A stretch of 64,000 nucleotides of DNA from F23-B02 sp963633225 (GCA_963633225.1 CAVGXR010000042.1:1-64000); one strand, 5' to 3'; shown: positions 17,160-25,408, counted from the first letter of the stretch. The notes: a model not told the origin generated them from the letters alone. Made by a program: numbers and translations.

Positions 17160-18035
17160 ATGGAAACCGATCTTCTCAAGGCTCTCTCGAAGGGCAGCAA
17201 TAAGTTTTCCAAGGGTCAGAAAAGCATTGCAAAATATATTCTCAATAACTATGACAAGGCGGCGTTCATGACTGCCGGCAAGCTTGGAAAGATCGTCGGA
17301 GTCAGCGAATCCACCGTTGTTCGCTTTGCTACGGAGCTCGGCTATGACGGATATCCGAGTATGCGCAAGGCCTTGCAGGAAATGATCCGCAACCGCCTTA
17401 CCTCCGTGCAGCGCATTGAGGTCGCAAAGAGCATGATCGACGATAAGGATATCGTCCGCTCGATAATCGGCAGTGATATCCAGAATCTTCAGGCGACGCT
17501 CGAGGTGCTTGAGCAGGACAGCTTCAACAAATTTGTCGATTCGATAATCGACGCAAATAATATATACATCGTCGGTATGCGTACCTCGACCTCGCTGTCT
17601 ACATTTCTCGGACTGTATCTCAATCTTCTGCGCAGCAATGTCAATGTCATTCACGATACTGCCGCCAGCGAGGTGTTCGAGCAGATGATAAGAATAGGTC
17701 AGGGCGACCTGTGCATAGCAATAAGCTTTCCGCGTTATTCGAGCCATACCATCGACGCGGTTGAGTTTGCAAAGAAAATGGGCGCGATGACCGTCGCCAT
17801 AACAGACGGCCCCGCTTCGCCCTTAAACGGCATAACCGATGTCTGCCTGCACGCCAGAAGCGACATGGTATCGTTCCTTGACTCGCTCGTTGCTCCCATG
17901 AGCCTTATAAATGCCATAATCGTTGCAGTCGGCATAAAAAATAAGGAAAACCTCTCAAAGACCTTTGAGAGGCTTGAAACAATATGGAGCGAGAACAAGG
18001 TCTATGAACAGACCGAGCACGGTGCCGCTATATGA
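17160..18035 (+). CDS. MurR/RpiR family transcriptional regulator
   Basis: The 291-aa protein has an N-terminal RpiR helix-turn-helix (AAFMTAGKLGKIVGVSESTVVRFATELGY split over about 34-62). The C-terminal sugar-isomerase-like (SIS) domain spans about 120-255 and includes YIVGMRTSTSLSTF and CIAISFPRYSSHT. SIS domains bind phosphosugars, so a sugar-phosphate ligand is likely but unidentified. No sugar gene is adjacent; the next gene, overlapping by four bases, is a BaiN-like flavoprotein. GGAG nine bases upstream favours the ATG at 17160 over 17145. Confidence 0.85.
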   Translation: METDLLKALSKGSNKFSKGQKSIAKYILNNYDKAAFMTAGKLGKIVGVSESTVVRFATELGYDGYPSMRKALQEMIRNRLTSVQRIEVAKSMIDDKDIVRSIIGSDIQNLQATLEVLEQDSFNKFVDSIIDANNIYIVGMRTSTSLSTFLGLYLNLLRSNVNVIHDTAASEVFEQMIRIGQGDLCIAISFPRYSSHTIDAVEFAKKMGAMTVAITDGPASPLNGITDVCLHARSDMVSFLDSLVAPMSLINAIIVAVGIKNKENLSKTFERLETIWSENKVYEQTEHGAAI

Positions 18036-19261
18036 AAAAGCTCAGTGCCGACGCGGTCGTAATAGGCGGGGGAGCAGCCGGAATGATGTGCAGCCTCATT
18101 GCGGCGCAGCGCGGCCTCGACATTATCCTGCTTGAGCCGAACAAAATGCTCGGACGCAAGGTGCGGATAACCGGCAAGGGACGCTGCAATGTTACAAACA
18201 ACTGCGATGTAAAGGAATTTCTCGAAAACATACCGGGCGACGGAAGATTTTTATACAGTGCGCTCAATAAATTTTCTCCGCGGGATACAATGACGTTTTT
18301 CGAGTCGCTCGGGCTGCCTCTTAAAACGGAACGCGGAAACCGCGTTTTCCCCGTGTCGGACAACGCAAACGATGTTGCCGGAACGCTGACGCGGAATATA
18401 GAGCGCTGCGGAGTTTGCCGCCTGCGTGAAAGCGCGGAGCATATAATCTGCGAAAACGGCGAGGTCTGCGGCGTTAAAACGGACGCATCTGTAATATCCT
18501 GCCGTGCTGCCGTCATCTGTACCGGCGGACTTTCGTATCCGCTCACGGGCTCGACCGGCGCAGGTTATAAAATGGCGCGTGAGCTTGGACACAGCGTAAG
18601 TCCATGCCGCCCGTCACTCGTTCCGCTTGAGAGCGATGATGAGTACTGTGCGAGGATGCAGGGCTTTTCACTTAAAAACGTAACGCTGTCGGCCTATGAA
18701 GACGACAAGCTTATTTTCAGAGAGCTCGGCGAAATGCTGTTCACTCATTTTGGCGTGTCGGGTCCTCTTGTGCTGTCTGCCAGCTCGCATATGCGCAATT
18801 TCGGCAGTGCAAGGTACCGTCTGAGCATTGACCTCAAGCCGGCGCTTGACGAGAAAAAGCTTGACGCAAGGCTGCTGAGAGACTTTGAAAAGTATGCAAA
18901 CCGCGACTTTGCAAACGCTCTGGGCGATCTTGCCGGAAAGACCATGATACCAGTTCTCGTTGAGCTGTCCGGCATACCGGCAGAGGAAAAGGTAAACTCC
19001 ATAACCCGTCAGCAGCGTCATGAGCTTCTGCGGCTGTTCAAGGAGTTCCCCGTGTCGGTCACGGGACCTCGGCCCATTGACGAGGCGATAGTTACCTCAG
19101 GCGGCGTTTTGACAAAGGAGATCAACCCGCGCACGATGGAGTCAAAGCTGATAAACGGCCTTTACTTTGCCGGCGAGGTTCTGGATCTGGATGCCTACAC
19201 AGGCGGATTTAATCTGCAAATAGCATGGTCAACGGCATACGTTGCCGCAAATTCTATATAA
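18032..19261 (+). CDS. NAD(P)/FAD-dependent oxidoreductase, BaiN/HI0933 family
   Basis: This 409-aa flavoprotein begins with a dinucleotide-binding motif (VVIGGGAAGMMC) and the family hallmark LGRKVRITGKGRCNVTNN. The C-terminus has the FAD-contacting FAGEVLDLDAYTGGFNLQIA. Members reduce varied substrates; clostridial BaiN acts on bile acid intermediates, but most homologues have no known substrate and none should be assumed. It overlaps the regulator upstream (ATGA) and precedes cmk by 12 bases, an arrangement common in clostridia. Confidence 0.85.
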   Translation: MKKLSADAVVIGGGAAGMMCSLIAAQRGLDIILLEPNKMLGRKVRITGKGRCNVTNNCDVKEFLENIPGDGRFLYSALNKFSPRDTMTFFESLGLPLKTERGNRVFPVSDNANDVAGTLTRNIERCGVCRLRESAEHIICENGEVCGVKTDASVISCRAAVICTGGLSYPLTGSTGAGYKMARELGHSVSPCRPSLVPLESDDEYCARMQGFSLKNVTLSAYEDDKLIFRELGEMLFTHFGVSGPLVLSASSHMRNFGSARYRLSIDLKPALDEKKLDARLLRDFEKYANRDFANALGDLAGKTMIPVLVELSGIPAEEKVNSITRQQRHELLRLFKEFPVSVTGPRPIDEAIVTSGGVLTKEINPRTMESKLINGLYFAGEVLDLDAYTGGFNLQIAWSTAYVAANSI

Positions 19262-19273
19262 GGATGTTAAGCT

Positions 19274-19957
19274 ATGATATCAATTGCCATCGACGGTCCG
19301 TCCGGCGCGGGAAAGAGCACAATATCAAGAAAAGCCGCCGAAAAGTTCGGCTTTATATATGTCGATACCGGCGCGATATACAGAACAATCGGACTTGCGT
19401 CGAAAACTCACGGCGTGAGCCTTGACGATAAGGCCGCCGTTATCGCCATGCTGCCGAAGCTCGCAATAGAGCTCAGATATAACGGGAACGGCGAGCAGTG
19501 CATGTATCTGGACGGTGAGGATGTTTCCCAGGATATACGCCTGCCGGAGGTCTCGATGCTCGCATCAGCTGTCTCGGCCATACCCGAGGTAAGGGCGTTT
19601 CTTGTTGACATGCAGCGCGATTTGGCGAAAAAGCATGACGTTATCATGGACGGACGCGATATAGGAACAGTGATACTCCCAGATGCCGATCTGAAGATAT
19701 TTCTCACTGCCGATGTAGCTGACAGGGCGCAGCGCCGCTATGAGGAGCTGCACACGAAAAAGATCGACAAGCCCTTTGACGAGGTGCTTGAGGAAATGAA
19801 GCAGCGCGACAAGCAGGATACTCAGCGTGCAGCCGCACCTTTGAAGGCCGCCGATGATGCCGTGCTGCTTGACACGAGCGGAAATACCCTCGAAGAGAGC
19901 ATAGCTGCGGTCTGCCGTCTCATAGCCGAAAAGACCGGCAGGTCAATGGGGGAATGA
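19274..19957 (+). CDS. cmk: Cytidylate kinase
   Basis: This enzyme phosphorylates CMP and dCMP in nucleotide salvage. The 227-aa protein has the P-loop GPSGAGKST at 8-16, then FIYVDTGAIYRT and MDGRDIGTVILPDADLKIFL, all hallmark cmk motifs. cmk next to the S1 gene is an old and widespread linkage; here S1 is fused to ispH, and the stop overlaps the region of the next start. Confidence 0.96.
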   Translation: MISIAIDGPSGAGKSTISRKAAEKFGFIYVDTGAIYRTIGLASKTHGVSLDDKAAVIAMLPKLAIELRYNGNGEQCMYLDGEDVSQDIRLPEVSMLASAVSAIPEVRAFLVDMQRDLAKKHDVIMDGRDIGTVILPDADLKIFLTADVADRAQRRYEELHTKKIDKPFDEVLEEMKQRDKQDTQRAAAPLKAADDAVLLDTSGNTLEESIAAVCRLIAEKTGRSMGE

Positions 19958-19959
19958 GC

Positions 19960-21999
19960 ATGGACAGAATAATCACAGCCAAAAGCGCCGGCTTCTGCTT
20001 CGGCGTGAGCCGCTCGGTTGACATGGCGCAGCGCATTCTTGAAAGCGGACCTGCGTACTCGCTCGGTCAGCTCATACACAACGATGATGTCGTGCGCCGT
20101 TTTGAACGCGAGGGCCTGCGCGTTATAGCGTCTCCCGACGAGCTGCCGAAGGGCGCAAGGGTCATAATACGCTCGCACGGTGTGTCCAAGGCAGTGTACA
20201 AAAGTCTTGAGGACAGGGGAGCGGAGATAAGCGACGCGACCTGCCCTAAGGTAAAGCGCATACATCAGCTTGTCGAAAGCGCACAGAACGACGGACGCTT
20301 TGTCGTCATCATCGGTATGCACGGACACCCCGAGGTCGAGGCCGTAAAGGGCTGGTGCGGCGAATGCGTGATATGCGAAAATGCCTCACAATTGGAAGAT
20401 TGGTACAGACAAACGGGCGAATTATTGGATAAACCGATAACGATGGTAGTCCAAACGACCCAAACTCGTAGTAATTTTACCGAATGTGCAAGTTTCTTAA
20501 AAAAAAGATGTACAAATCTTCAAATCTTTGATACAATATGTGGTGCAACATCCACGCGTCAGGAAGAAGCCGCAAAATTAGCGGCAGAGTGCGATGCAAT
20601 GGTCGTCATAGGCGGCAGGCACAGTGCAAACAGCGTTCACCTTTCGGTGATATGCTCAGAGCTTTGCCCGAACGTTCAGTTTATCGAAAATGCCGGTGAA
20701 TTAGACATGGACAGGCTCAAATGCGCCGCCACCGTCGGTGTCACGGCAGGCGCGTCCACGCCTGCGTGGATAATTAAGGAGGTAAGTAACAAGATGAGCG
20801 AAGAAATCAAAATTGATGCTACTGCAGCAGAAGAGAAGGAGATGTCCTTCGACGAAATGCTGGAGGAATCCATCAAGACTATATATAATGGAGATAAGGT
20901 AACCGGCACCGTCGTTGCTATTACCGGCACTGAAGTCAGTGTCGATATCGGCACAAAGTATTCCGGCTTCATTCCCACCACCGAGTTTACCGATGACGGC
21001 ATCAAGGTCGAAGACGCTGTCAAGGTCGGCGATGCGATCGAAGCAGTTGTTGTCCGCGTCAACGATGTCGAAGGCACGGTTATGCTCTCCAAGAAGCGTC
21101 TTGACGCAGCAAAGAGCTGGACGATGGTCGAAGAGGCTGTCGAGAGCGGCGAGTTCCTTGAAGGCACCGTCACCGAGATCAACAAGGGCGGCGTAGTCGT
21201 CAATGTCAAGGGCGTGCGCGTGTTCGTTCCCGCATCCCAGTCCGGCCTGCCCAAGGATGCCGATATGAATCAGCTGCTCAAGCAGAAGACCCGCGTTAAG
21301 ATCACCGAGGTCAACCGTAGCCGCAAGCGCGTCGTCGGCTCGATCCGTGCCGTTGCTCAGAAGGAGCGCCGCGAGAAGGCTGAGGCCATCTGGAACGAGA
21401 TGGAGGTCGGCAACAAGTACCACGGCGTTGTCAAGTCCATGACCAGCTACGGCGCATTCGTCGATATCGGCGGCATCGACGGTATGGTACATGTCTCCGA
21501 GATGAGCTGGAGCCGCATCAAGAATCCTGCCGAGCTGTTCAAGATCGGCGACGAGGTCGATGTTTATGTCATCAGCTTCGACAAGGAGAAGAAAAAGATC
21601 TCCCTCGGCTACAAGGATCCCAACGAGAATCCTTGGGTCAAGTTCACCACTAACTACAATGTCGGCGATACCGCAGAGGTCAAGATAGTAAAGCTCATGA
21701 CCTTCGGTGCATTTGCAGAGGTTCTGCCCGGCGTTGACGGCTTGATCCACATTTCTCAGATCGCAAACCGCCGCATCGGAAAGCCCGAAGAGGTTCTCTC
21801 CGTCGGCGATGTCGTCGAGGCAAAGATTACTGCAATCGACACCGAGAATCACAAGATATCTCTGTCTATCCGCGCACTTGCAGAGCCCGCAGCCGCTGAG
21901 GTCGAGGAAGCTCCCGAGGTCGAGGATAACGGCGAGGATGCACTCGTATACGAAGTGTCCACCAACGGCGAAGCCAAGGGCGAAATCGTAGAAGAGTAA
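19960..21999 (+). CDS. ispH: 4-hydroxy-3-methylbut-2-enyl diphosphate reductase fused to ribosomal protein S1
   Basis: The 679-aa chain joins IspH, the final MEP-pathway enzyme, to an S1-type RNA-binding tail. The IspH part (about 1-278) keeps the three Fe-S cysteines C13 (GFCFGV), C95 (DATCPKV) and C194 (DTICGATSTRQ), plus Glu125 in HGHPEVEAV. An acidic linker and four S1 domains follow, at roughly 310-378, 391-462, 477-547 and 562-635. Such IspH-S1 fusions are known in clostridia. GGGGGA seven bases upstream supports the ATG at 19960 over 19954. The stretch 20387-20583 has codon use unlike the rest, and a perfect SD lies inside the gene before an internal Met279. Confidence 0.93.
   Translation: MDRIITAKSAGFCFGVSRSVDMAQRILESGPAYSLGQLIHNDDVVRRFEREGLRVIASPDELPKGARVIIRSHGVSKAVYKSLEDRGAEISDATCPKVKRIHQLVESAQNDGRFVVIIGMHGHPEVEAVKGWCGECVICENASQLEDWYRQTGELLDKPITMVVQTTQTRSNFTECASFLKKRCTNLQIFDTICGATSTRQEEAAKLAAECDAMVVIGGRHSANSVHLSVICSELCPNVQFIENAGELDMDRLKCAATVGVTAGASTPAWIIKEVSNKMSEEIKIDATAAEEKEMSFDEMLEESIKTIYNGDKVTGTVVAITGTEVSVDIGTKYSGFIPTTEFTDDGIKVEDAVKVGDAIEAVVVRVNDVEGTVMLSKKRLDAAKSWTMVEEAVESGEFLEGTVTEINKGGVVVNVKGVRVFVPASQSGLPKDADMNQLLKQKTRVKITEVNRSRKRVVGSIRAVAQKERREKAEAIWNEMEVGNKYHGVVKSMTSYGAFVDIGGIDGMVHVSEMSWSRIKNPAELFKIGDEVDVYVISFDKEKKKISLGYKDPNENPWVKFTTNYNVGDTAEVKIVKLMTFGAFAEVLPGVDGLIHISQIANRRIGKPEEVLSVGDVVEAKITAIDTENHKISLSIRALAEPAAAEVEEAPEVEDNGEDALVYEVSTNGEAKGEIVEE
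20529..20537 (+). promoter_or_regulatory. Candidate extended -10 promoter inside ispH
   Basis: TGATACAAT at 20529-20537 is an extended -10 (TGnTACAAT), identical to the motif before asp23 at 45592. It lies in an AT-rich, codon-anomalous stretch 257 nt before the internal S1 start. No good -35 is present. Confidence 0.3.
20776..20796 (+). promoter_or_regulatory. rpsA: Internal Shine-Dalgarno and start codon for a free S1 protein
   Basis: AAGGAGG at 20776-20782 is a full SD inside the fused coding frame, 11 nt before an in-frame ATG at 20794. Initiation here would give a 401-aa S1-like protein with an acidic N-terminus (SEEIKIDATAAEEKEMS) and four S1 domains, the usual size of a Firmicute S1. 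Codons for the junction (Lys-Glu-Val) do not require such an SD. Confidence 0.5.
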
Positions 22000-22017
22000 T
22001 ACAGTTTAACAATCTGT

Positions 22018-22050
22018 AATAGCCTGTCGCATACGCGGCAGGCTATTTTT
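22018..22050 (+). terminator. Terminator after ispH-S1 fusion
   Basis: AATAGCCTG (22018-22026) pairs with CAGGCTATT (22039-22047) and is followed by Ts. It closes the cmk-ispH unit. Confidence 0.9.
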
Positions 22051-22082
22051 CTTGAAATATCAAGGAAAATCGCTAATCCTTC

Positions 22083-22111
22083 TTGCAAAAAAACAACATT
22101 CTGTGTATAAT
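22083..22111 (+). promoter_or_regulatory. Sigma-A promoter of carD-ispD-ispF
   Basis: TTGCAA (22083-22088), a 17-nt spacer and a perfect TATAAT (22106-22111) lie about 140 nt before carD. Confidence 0.7.
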
Positions 22112-22134
22112 TATATTATAAATAGTATTTGAAT

Positions 22135-22221
22135 GTCAAAAATCTATGCTGCCGCGTGTAAATCAATGCTCATCGGAAGCCTTCGTAAAGCGCAGAAATT
22201 AAAAAATGCGGCTTGTTTGAC
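22135..22221 (+). repeat. Small GTCAAA-bounded palindromic element in the carD leader
   Basis: The element starts GTCAAA (22135-22140) and ends TTTGAC (22216-22221), with inner GCCGC/GCGGC arms. Its left end aligns with the left end of the clpP-clpX element at 7311: ATGTCAAAAA is identical, then GCTGC and GCG recur in register. It would be transcribed as part of the carD leader. Confidence 0.45.
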
Positions 22222-22250
22222 GTGATGAAAGAGTATAAGGAGGAGTGGCC

Positions 22251-22733
22251 TTGTTCAAGATCGGCGATTATATTGCGCATCCAATGCATGGTGCAGGCGT
22301 TATTGAGAGTATAGTAACTAAAAAAATTAACGGCACCGAACGGGACTACTATGTCCTTAAGCTGCCTGTCGGAGATATGATCGTGATGGTGCCGGTGATC
22401 GGCTGCGAGGATATCGGTGTCAGGGCTATCATATCAAAAGCCGAGGCAGAAGAGGTTTTTAAGGCGTTTAAGGAGCTGGAGATATCCATGACCCAGAACT
22501 GGAACAAGCGCTATAGAGAGAACATGGATAAGATAAAAAGCGGCAATCTGATAGATGTTGCGGCTGTCGTCAAGGGGCTGATGCGCCGCGACGGTGAGCG
22601 CGGACTGTCCACGGGTGAACGCAAAATGCTGCATTCGGCAAAGCAGATACTCATATCCGAGCTCGTAGTTGCGACTGACACCGACTATGACAAGGTTGAA
22701 AAAAGATTGTACGCAGCACTTAAAGAGGAGTAA
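22251..22733 (+). CDS. carD: CarD/CdnL-type RNA polymerase-binding regulator
   Basis: The 160-aa protein matches CarD/CdnL: FKIGDYIAHPMHGAGVIESI followed by YYVLKLPVGDMIVMVP, the Tudor-like RNA-polymerase-interacting domain. The helical C-terminal domain is thought to stabilise open complexes. AGGAGG at 22238-22243 lies only one base from a GTG at 22245 but seven bases from the TTG at 22251. I therefore call TTG, which also gives the canonical MFKIGD N-terminus. It heads an operon with ispD and ispF, a pairing typical of clostridia. Confidence 0.9.
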   Translation: MFKIGDYIAHPMHGAGVIESIVTKKINGTERDYYVLKLPVGDMIVMVPVIGCEDIGVRAIISKAEAEEVFKAFKELEISMTQNWNKRYRENMDKIKSGNLIDVAAVVKGLMRRDGERGLSTGERKMLHSAKQILISELVVATDTDYDKVEKRLYAALKEE

Positions 22734-22739
22734 GCAGCA

Positions 22740-23471
22740 GTGTCGATAATAAACAAGATATTTAAATTTAAAACAAATGACGATAATTTCTGCACAGCCG
22801 TCGTGCTTGCCGCGGGAAATTCACAGCGAATGGGCAGAGATAAGATACTCATGCCCTTGGGCGGAATGCCGGTCATTGCGCATACGCTCAGGGCTTTGCA
22901 GGCCTCTGACTGCATTAACGAGATAATCGTGGTTACAAGATACGAAAGCCTGCAGGAGGTCGCGGATATCTGCCATAACTACGGCATAACAAAGACGAGC
23001 AAGGTCGTGCTCGGCGGCAAAACAAGAACGGAGTCCTCCCTCATGGGAGTCAGCAATGCCGATGAAAGAGCAAAGTACATTGCCATCCATGACGGTGCAC
23101 GCCCGTTTCTTAGCGGCAAGCTGATAGAGCGCGTCGTACACTCGGCGCAGCAGCATGATGCGGCGGCTCCGGCTGTTGCCCCGACCGACACGGTGCGCGT
23201 GCTCAACTCCAAGGGTGTCGTGACCGAAACTCCTGCCAGAGATCTTGTCGCCCTCATGCAGACACCGCAGGTGTTCATGACCGAGATGATAAAGGCCGCG
23301 CTCACCCGTGCGCAGGATAAGGGCGTAAGGATAACCGACGACTGCTCTGCGGTCGAGGCTATGGGCTATAAGGTCACGATCGTTGCCGGTGAGCAGGACA
23401 ATATAAAGCTCACAACGGCACGCGATATGTATATCGCCGAGGGCATACTTGCCGAAAGGAGCGGCAGATAA
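22740..23471 (+). CDS. ispD: 2-C-methyl-D-erythritol 4-phosphate cytidylyltransferase
   Basis: IspD activates MEP with CTP in isoprenoid synthesis. The 243-aa protein has the nucleotidyltransferase loop VVLAAGNSQRMGRDK near residue 20, HDGARPF in the middle and TDDCSAVEAMG near the C-terminus. The first 16 residues are a short extension before the core. GAGGAG nine bases upstream fixes the GTG start. Its stop overlaps the ispF start (TAATG). Confidence 0.93.
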   Translation: MSIINKIFKFKTNDDNFCTAVVLAAGNSQRMGRDKILMPLGGMPVIAHTLRALQASDCINEIIVVTRYESLQEVADICHNYGITKTSKVVLGGKTRTESSLMGVSNADERAKYIAIHDGARPFLSGKLIERVVHSAQQHDAAAPAVAPTDTVRVLNSKGVVTETPARDLVALMQTPQVFMTEMIKAALTRAQDKGVRITDDCSAVEAMGYKVTIVAGEQDNIKLTTARDMYIAEGILAERSGR

Positions 23472-23938
23472 TGCGTATCGGACACGGCTATGATGTTCAC
23501 AGACTCGTCGAAGGGCGAAAGCTCATTCTCGGCGGAGTTGAGATACCGTATGAGAAGGGACTGCTCGGCCATTCCGACGCGGACGTTCTGACGCACGCGC
23601 TGATGGATGCGCTGCTCGGAGCTGCGGCTCTGGGCGATATCGGCGGGCTGTTTCCGGACAACGACGATACATACCTCGGGGCTGACAGCATTGTTCTTCT
23701 CAAAAAAGTCGTGAGCCTTCTGCGTGAGCACGGCTATACCATAGTAAATGCAGACTGCACCGTCATTGCACAGCGTCCAAAGCTCAAGCCTTATATCGAG
23801 GATATGCGCGCTGCTCTGGCCGAGGCCATGGGCACGGAGTCCGGCTGCGTCAGCGTCAAGGCGACGACGGAGGAAAAGCTCGGCTTTACCGGCGAGGGGC
23901 TCGGCATTGCGGCGCACGCAGTCGTTCTTATAGATTGA
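23471..23938 (+). CDS. ispF: 2-C-methyl-D-erythritol 2,4-cyclodiphosphate synthase
   Basis: IspF closes the cyclodiphosphate ring in the MEP pathway. The 155-aa protein begins RIGHGYDVHRL, with metal ligands D8 and H10. It carries GHSDADVLTHALMDALLGA and ends with the KATTEEKLGFTGEGLGIAA motif. It overlaps ispD by one base. A strong terminator follows. Confidence 0.96.
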   Translation: MRIGHGYDVHRLVEGRKLILGGVEIPYEKGLLGHSDADVLTHALMDALLGAAALGDIGGLFPDNDDTYLGADSIVLLKKVVSLLREHGYTIVNADCTVIAQRPKLKPYIEDMRAALAEAMGTESGCVSVKATTEEKLGFTGEGLGIAAHAVVLID

Positions 23939-23945
23939 TCCGTTC

Positions 23946-23975
23946 ATCAGGCAGCTTTTGCTGCCTGATAATTTT
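23946..23975 (+). terminator. Terminator after ispF
   Basis: ATCAGGCAGC (23946-23955) and GCTGCCTGAT (23960-23969) form a 10-bp stem with a TTTT loop, followed by AATTTT. Confidence 0.85.
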
Positions 23976-24027
23976 AACTGCGCAGACCCACGCTGCATAG
24001 AATGTAGCAAAAAAGAAGGGGTCAATT

Positions 24028-24279
24028 ATGCGCTATATATTTATGTGCCGCTCGCTTACCTATGCGCAGTCAGCAGCCAGAGCGCTTGAGAAAAACGCGG
24101 TATCGGCAGCTGTTCGGAAGGCACCGGCAGGACTCAGCTCTGGCGGATGCAGCTACAGTGTCAGCGTATCGTACGCCAAAGGTGCGGCGGCAGCGGGAGT
24201 TCTGTGCCGTGAGGGTCTGCTTCAGGGAAAGGTCTTTCTGCACCGTGATGACGGCAGCTATACAGAGGTGATACTGTGA
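24028..24279 (+). CDS. DUF3343 protein, putative Se/S carrier-like
   Basis: This 83-aa protein fits DUF3343, a small family described as a putative selenium/sulfur carrier. Visible features are an N-terminal beta strand with the region SLTYAQSAARALEK, then LSSGGCSYSVSV, where the family has its conserved Cys after SSG, and a C-terminal LHRDDGSYTEV. GAAGGGG precedes the ATG. It overlaps the cysteine desulfurase gene by four bases (GTGA), a tight link that suggests the desulfurase loads it. Delivery of Se versus S cannot be told from sequence. Confidence 0.75.
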   Translation: MRYIFMCRSLTYAQSAARALEKNAVSAAVRKAPAGLSSGGCSYSVSVSYAKGAAAAGVLCREGLLQGKVFLHRDDGSYTEVIL

Positions 24280-25397
24280 TATACCTCGACTGCGCGGCAA
24301 CAAGCTTTTTAAAGCCCAAAGGCGTTAAAAGAGCCATGTTAAACGCACTTGATACGATGTCAAGCCCCGGCAGGGGAGCATACAGCGCCGCAATGCGCGC
24401 TGCCGACAGGGTCTATGAATGCCGCACGCTGGCATGCAGGCTGTTTAACTTCGATAAGCCCGAGAACGTTGTGTTCACAATGAACGCGACTCACGCGCTG
24501 AATATTGCGATAAGAACACTTGTGCGGCGGGGAAGCCGCGTCGTTATCTCGGGATATGAGCACAACTCAGTTACCCGGCCACTGTACGATATGGGAGCCG
24601 AAACTTCCGTCGCGGCGGGAGAGCTTTTTGACCAAGGCGGTACTGCATCGGCGTTTGAAGAGAAAATTCGGAATGCTGACCTTGCTGTGTGCAATCATAT
24701 ATCCAACGTTTTCGGCTTTGTGCAGCCTGTATATGAGATATCGGAGCTATGCAGGCGATACGGAGTTCCGCTTATAATAGATGCATCGCAGTCAGCCGGT
24801 ATAGAGACCATAGACTGTGCCCGCCTTGACGCAGCGTTTATCGCAATGCCAGGACATAAGGGGCTGCTCGGCCCGCAGGGTACGGGGATACTCCTGTGCA
24901 CGGAAACGCCATTGCCTCTTATGAGCGGCGGCACAGGCTCCGAAAGCCTTATACAGACCATGCCGCCGTATCTTCCCGACAGGGCGGAGGCGGGAACGCT
25001 CAATGTTGTCGGCATTGCCGGACTGTGCGAGGGTATAAGATATGTGCTCGATAAGGGAGCGGAAGAGATCGGAGCATATGAAGCAATGCTTTGCCGTGAG
25101 ACTGCACAGCGGCTCGGCAGGGTTTCGGCGCTTGAGGTCTTTTCCGGCAAAGCCGGAGCTCAGGCAGGAGTGCTGTCGTTCCGGCATAAAACGATCGGCT
25201 GCGAAGAATTTTGCGAAAAGCTCGGCGCAATGGGTATTGCCGCACGCTGCGGACTGCACTGCGCTCCGCTTGCGCATAAAACAGCCGGCACGGATACCAC
25301 CGGCACGGTGCGTATAAGCTTTTCGCCTTTTATCTCCAGACGGCAGACAGCAGAAGCCTGTGCCGCAATAGAAAAAATTGCATACACAGAAAATTAA
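24276..25397 (+). CDS. Cysteine desulfurase family aminotransferase (class V)
   Basis: The 373-aa PLP enzyme resembles SufS/CsdA-type desulfurases, which take sulfur (or selenium) from cysteine as a persulfide. It has YLDCAATSFLKP, HNSVTRPL, the PLP lysine K195 in MPGHKGLLGPQG and the reactive Cys329 in RCGLHCAPLAH. The GTG start overlaps the upstream stop and is preceded by GAGGTGAT. No sufBCD or iscU scaffold is nearby; the partner is the DUF3343 protein. Confidence 0.85.
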   Translation: MIYLDCAATSFLKPKGVKRAMLNALDTMSSPGRGAYSAAMRAADRVYECRTLACRLFNFDKPENVVFTMNATHALNIAIRTLVRRGSRVVISGYEHNSVTRPLYDMGAETSVAAGELFDQGGTASAFEEKIRNADLAVCNHISNVFGFVQPVYEISELCRRYGVPLIIDASQSAGIETIDCARLDAAFIAMPGHKGLLGPQGTGILLCTETPLPLMSGGTGSESLIQTMPPYLPDRAEAGTLNVVGIAGLCEGIRYVLDKGAEEIGAYEAMLCRETAQRLGRVSALEVFSGKAGAQAGVLSFRHKTIGCEEFCEKLGAMGIAARCGLHCAPLAHKTAGTDTTGTVRISFSPFISRRQTAEACAAIEKIAYTEN

Positions 25398-25408
25398 TCA
25401 ATATTTAA

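Noticed and set aside
20701..21852. A 383-codon minus-strand open frame opposite the S1 domains
   Set aside because: It mirrors the GC-biased third positions of the plus-strand gene; Asp/Leu-rich with no domain.
19954..21999. Frameshift or misassembly joining ispH and S1
   Set aside because: The frame is continuous, both parts keep their key residues, and IspH-S1 fusions are an established clostridial gene form.
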